Source: Novosphingobium guangzhouense (GTDB taxonomy: Bacteria > Pseudomonadota > Alphaproteobacteria > Sphingomonadales > Sphingomonadaceae). Taken from it: DNA of 64,000 bases. The DNA is taken from the NCBI RefSeq assembly GCF_002896965.1, contig NZ_LYMM01000001.1:124001-188000 (forward strand), written 5' to 3'. Positions 62,116 through 64,000 of this stretch are shown piece after piece. Each line of letters begins with the position of its first letter. Within the stretch, counting starts at the first letter, position 1. Made by a program: the position numbers and the translations under genes. Below the pieces are notes generated by a model, which was given only the letters and a program-made list of their open reading frames with translations, was not told the DNA's origin and ran no database searches.

Positions 62116-62566
62116 CCAAGAAGGCGCATCGCATCGATGCGCACGTTGGCACCGCCTTCCCTTTTCCGATGATCCTCGCCCGAGGGGGCTGGCGACCGGC
62201 TTTGCCGGTTCACCATCGTGCCGATTCCGGCAATGCCCCCGTCGCGGCTACTGCCGCTGTTACTGCCGCTGTTACTGGCGCGGTTCCTGCCGCTTTTCCC
62301 TGAACCTTTTCTCGCAACCATCTTGCCCGGCCGCCCATCAAGACTTCGGCGAAACCCGGTTCGACGCAAGCGCCAACTTGCCGCGTGCGCTCGCGATCAA
62401 GCGGCGGGGCATCATGCGCAAAGAACCCTTTCGCAACGAAGCGACCCGAAGATGGCCGCAACGTGACCATGTATCCGGGATGCCGCTGTACCGCCGAAAC
62501 GGCACTGAAACCCTGAGCCGCCTGACCCGTTGCAGTCCCCAAGAGCCACGATCGAGGGGAAGTCAA
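62116..62566. other. Divergent gap between the TonB receptor and trehalase genes
   Basis: About 450 bases with no gene I can support. It contains a short tandem repeat, CTGTTACTGCCG-like, near 62245-62282. A hydrophobic frame on the plus strand (62218-62466, Pro/Leu-rich then Arg-rich) looks like a chance product of that repeat. No operator stands out. Confidence 0.35.
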
Positions 62567-64000
62567 GTGATTGCAGGCCGCTTTGCGCGCTACACAGCCA
62601 AACGCCGCATCGCACGCGGCAGCCGTGTCTGTTTGAGCGCACCCTTGCTGGCGCTTGCACTGATGGCCAATGCGCCGGCCGCGCCCCCTTCCCCTGCGGA
62701 TCAGTTCGGGGATCTTTTCGCCGCCGTGCAGGAAGGCCACGTGTTCGAAGATGGCAAGACATTCGCCGACGCCGTCCCCAAACGCGCGCCTGATGCGATC
62801 ATGGCGCAGTACAGCACCATGATCGCATCAGGCGCGCCTGCCACGTCGACCGACCTGCGGGCCTTCGTGCTGGACAACTTCACCGTTCCCGGCGTCAACG
62901 ACCAGCCTCTGCCGCCGCTGCGCGATCATATCCGCGCCTTGTGGCCCCAGTTGTCACGCGAAGGCGCGGGCGATCCCCCCGCCGGCAGTTCCGCCATTCC
63001 TTTGCCCAAGCCCTATGTCGTGCCCGGCGGACGGTTCCGCGAAATCTACTACTGGGATTCCTACTTCACCATGCTGGGCCTCGTCGCCGACGGCCGCGAC
63101 GATCTGGTCGAGGGCATGATCGATGACTTCACCAGCCTGATCGAGCGCTTTGGCCATATCCCGAACGGCACCCGCAGCTATTACCTCAGCCGTTCGCAGC
63201 CGCCGTTCTTTGCGCTGATGCTGGACCTTTCGCGCCAGACCGATGGCACCGTGCGCGCCCGGCGACTTGCCGCCTTGCTTAAGGAGCATGCCTACTGGAT
63301 GAAGGGGGAAAGCTGCGCGCGCATGCAAACGCCTTGTGAGCGGGTGGTGCGCATGCCCGATGGCAGCGTGCTCAACCGCTATTGGGACGATCGAGACACT
63401 CCGCGCGACGAATCCTTTGCGGAAGATCGGGCCACTGCAAAGAAAGCCGCTTCCCGGCCCCCCGCTGAGGTATACCGGGACTTGCGCGCGGGCGCGGAAA
63501 GCGGCTGGGATTTCAGCTCTCGCTGGCTAGCCGATCCGCAGGACCTTGGCACGATCCGCACCACACAGGTCGTTCCAGTCGATCTGAACGCGCTGATGTG
63601 GGCCATGGAAAAGCGCATCGAGAAAGGCTGCAGGCAGGCGGGCGACCGGTCCTGCGTGAGCGATTTTGCCCGCCGCGCCGCCGCCCGCAAGCGGGCGCTC
63701 GACCGCTACTTGTGGCAACCGCGCGAACAGCGCTTCGCCGACTGGCTGGTTTCCGGGCAAAAGCCCAGCGCGGTGCAATCGGCCGCCACCCTGTTCCCGC
63801 TCTTCGTCGGCATGGCCGCACCCGATCAGGTCAGTGGCGTGGCAGCAACGACGCGGCGCACGTTGATAGCGCAAGGCGGCTTGCGCACGACCTCGCAGCG
63901 GACGGGCCAGCAGTGGGACGCGCCCAACGGCTGGGCGCCATTGCAGTGGGTCGCGATCGATGGCCTGCGCCGTAACGGAAAGAATGCGCTTGCCGGACAG
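62567..64000 (+). CDS. treA: Periplasmic trehalase (3' end cut by window edge)
   Basis: The GTG at 62567 has GAGGGGA seven bases upstream and starts a long basic signal peptide whose hydrophobic core (LSAPLLALALMANAPAAPP) directs export. 478 codons are visible. Trehalase signature 1 is seen in PGGRFREIYYWDSYF about residue 155 and signature 2 in QWDAPNGWAPLQW near the edge. The GH37 acid and base residues would lie in RAGAESGWDFSSRW and beyond the edge. It splits trehalose to two glucose in the periplasm. It is divergent from the TonB receptor. Confidence 0.92.
   Translation, partial: MIAGRFARYTAKRRIARGSRVCLSAPLLALALMANAPAAPPSPADQFGDLFAAVQEGHVFEDGKTFADAVPKRAPDAIMAQYSTMIASGAPATSTDLRAFVLDNFTVPGVNDQPLPPLRDHIRALWPQLSREGAGDPPAGSSAIPLPKPYVVPGGRFREIYYWDSYFTMLGLVADGRDDLVEGMIDDFTSLIERFGHIPNGTRSYYLSRSQPPFFALMLDLSRQTDGTVRARRLAALLKEHAYWMKGESCARMQTPCERVVRMPDGSVLNRYWDDRDTPRDESFAEDRATAKKAASRPPAEVYRDLRAGAESGWDFSSRWLADPQDLGTIRTTQVVPVDLNALMWAMEKRIEKGCRQAGDRSCVSDFARRAAARKRALDRYLWQPREQRFADWLVSGQKPSAVQSAATLFPLFVGMAAPDQVSGVAATTRRTLIAQGGLRTTSQRTGQQWDAPNGWAPLQWVAIDGLRRNGKNALAGQ

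Noticed and set aside
60241..62172. Plus-strand open frame of 643 codons
   Set aside because: It is antisense to the whole TonB receptor, which has plug, barrel and terminal Phe. No domain is visible in the antisense product.
62218..62466. Short plus-strand frame before the trehalase gene
   Set aside because: It begins with a Leu/Pro stretch produced by a 12-base tandem repeat and becomes Arg-rich; no ribosome site.

Overview
The window is 64 kb of GC-rich DNA with dense, often overlapping genes and almost no intergenic space. The gene content (outer-membrane TonB receptor, NodT-type RND efflux system, oxidative pentose pathway, Rieske and class III extradiol dioxygenases, CaiB-type CoA transferase, many GTG starts and ATGA/GTGA overlaps) fits a sphingomonad-type alphaproteobacterium, most likely Novosphingobium or a close relative. 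That assignment is inferred from gene content. There is no rRNA to confirm it. I found no tRNA, rRNA, CRISPR array, transposase or phage gene.

Layout. (1) 1-5.8 kb, minus strand: a pentose/hemicellulose operon, in transcription order a xylonate-type dehydratase, an SMP-30 lactonase, a periplasmic aldose 1-epimerase, a secreted glycosidase and an SGNH esterase cut by the left edge. A perfect inverted repeat lies just upstream. (2) 6.2-11.8 kb: a TauD-like dioxygenase divergent from an operon of amidohydrolase, HMG-CoA lyase and CaiB CoA transferase, followed by an atypical AT-richer small membrane gene and a GntR regulator. An identical 12-base motif sits upstream of both the operon and the regulator. 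(3) 11.8-19.4 kb, minus strand: a complete RND tripartite pump with an unknown 126-aa first gene and a TetR regulator, plus three matching palindromic operators. (4) 19.5-24.3 kb: a DUF4198 exported protein, an acetyl-CoA hydrolase/transferase divergent from a LysR gene, and a Rieske oxygenase. (5) 24.6-34.2 kb, plus strand: a four-gene overlapping type I secretion operon exporting a 1676-aa BapA-like adhesin. (6) 34.2-46.1 kb: housekeeping-type and membrane genes (MFS, pirin, DUF2520, two CPA1 antiporters, OmpA-like lipoprotein, sterol-desaturase family, AsmA).

(7) 46.1-62.1 kb is the most unusual part: a catabolic island that looks built for an amide- or N-heterocycle-containing substrate. 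It has an AtzG/AtzE-like pair whose amidase has lost two of its three catalytic residues, a LigB-fold dioxygenase, a stand-alone acetamidase/formamidase, a glyoxalase-fold protein, a Rieske oxygenase, an AraC regulator fused in frame to a second acetamidase/formamidase, an SDR, a RutA-like flavin monooxygenase translationally coupled to a RutB-like amidohydrolase, two MFS carriers and a TonB receptor. No rutC, rutD, rutE, rutF or rutR is present. (8) A periplasmic trehalase runs off the right edge.

How the parts may work together in the island: receptor and carriers bring in the compound, Rieske/RutA/LigB enzymes open the ring, and RutB/formamidase-type enzymes remove amide nitrogen. The AraC-formamidase fusion may tie gene control to turnover of a pathway amide. 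This is inference from gene content; the substrate is unknown.
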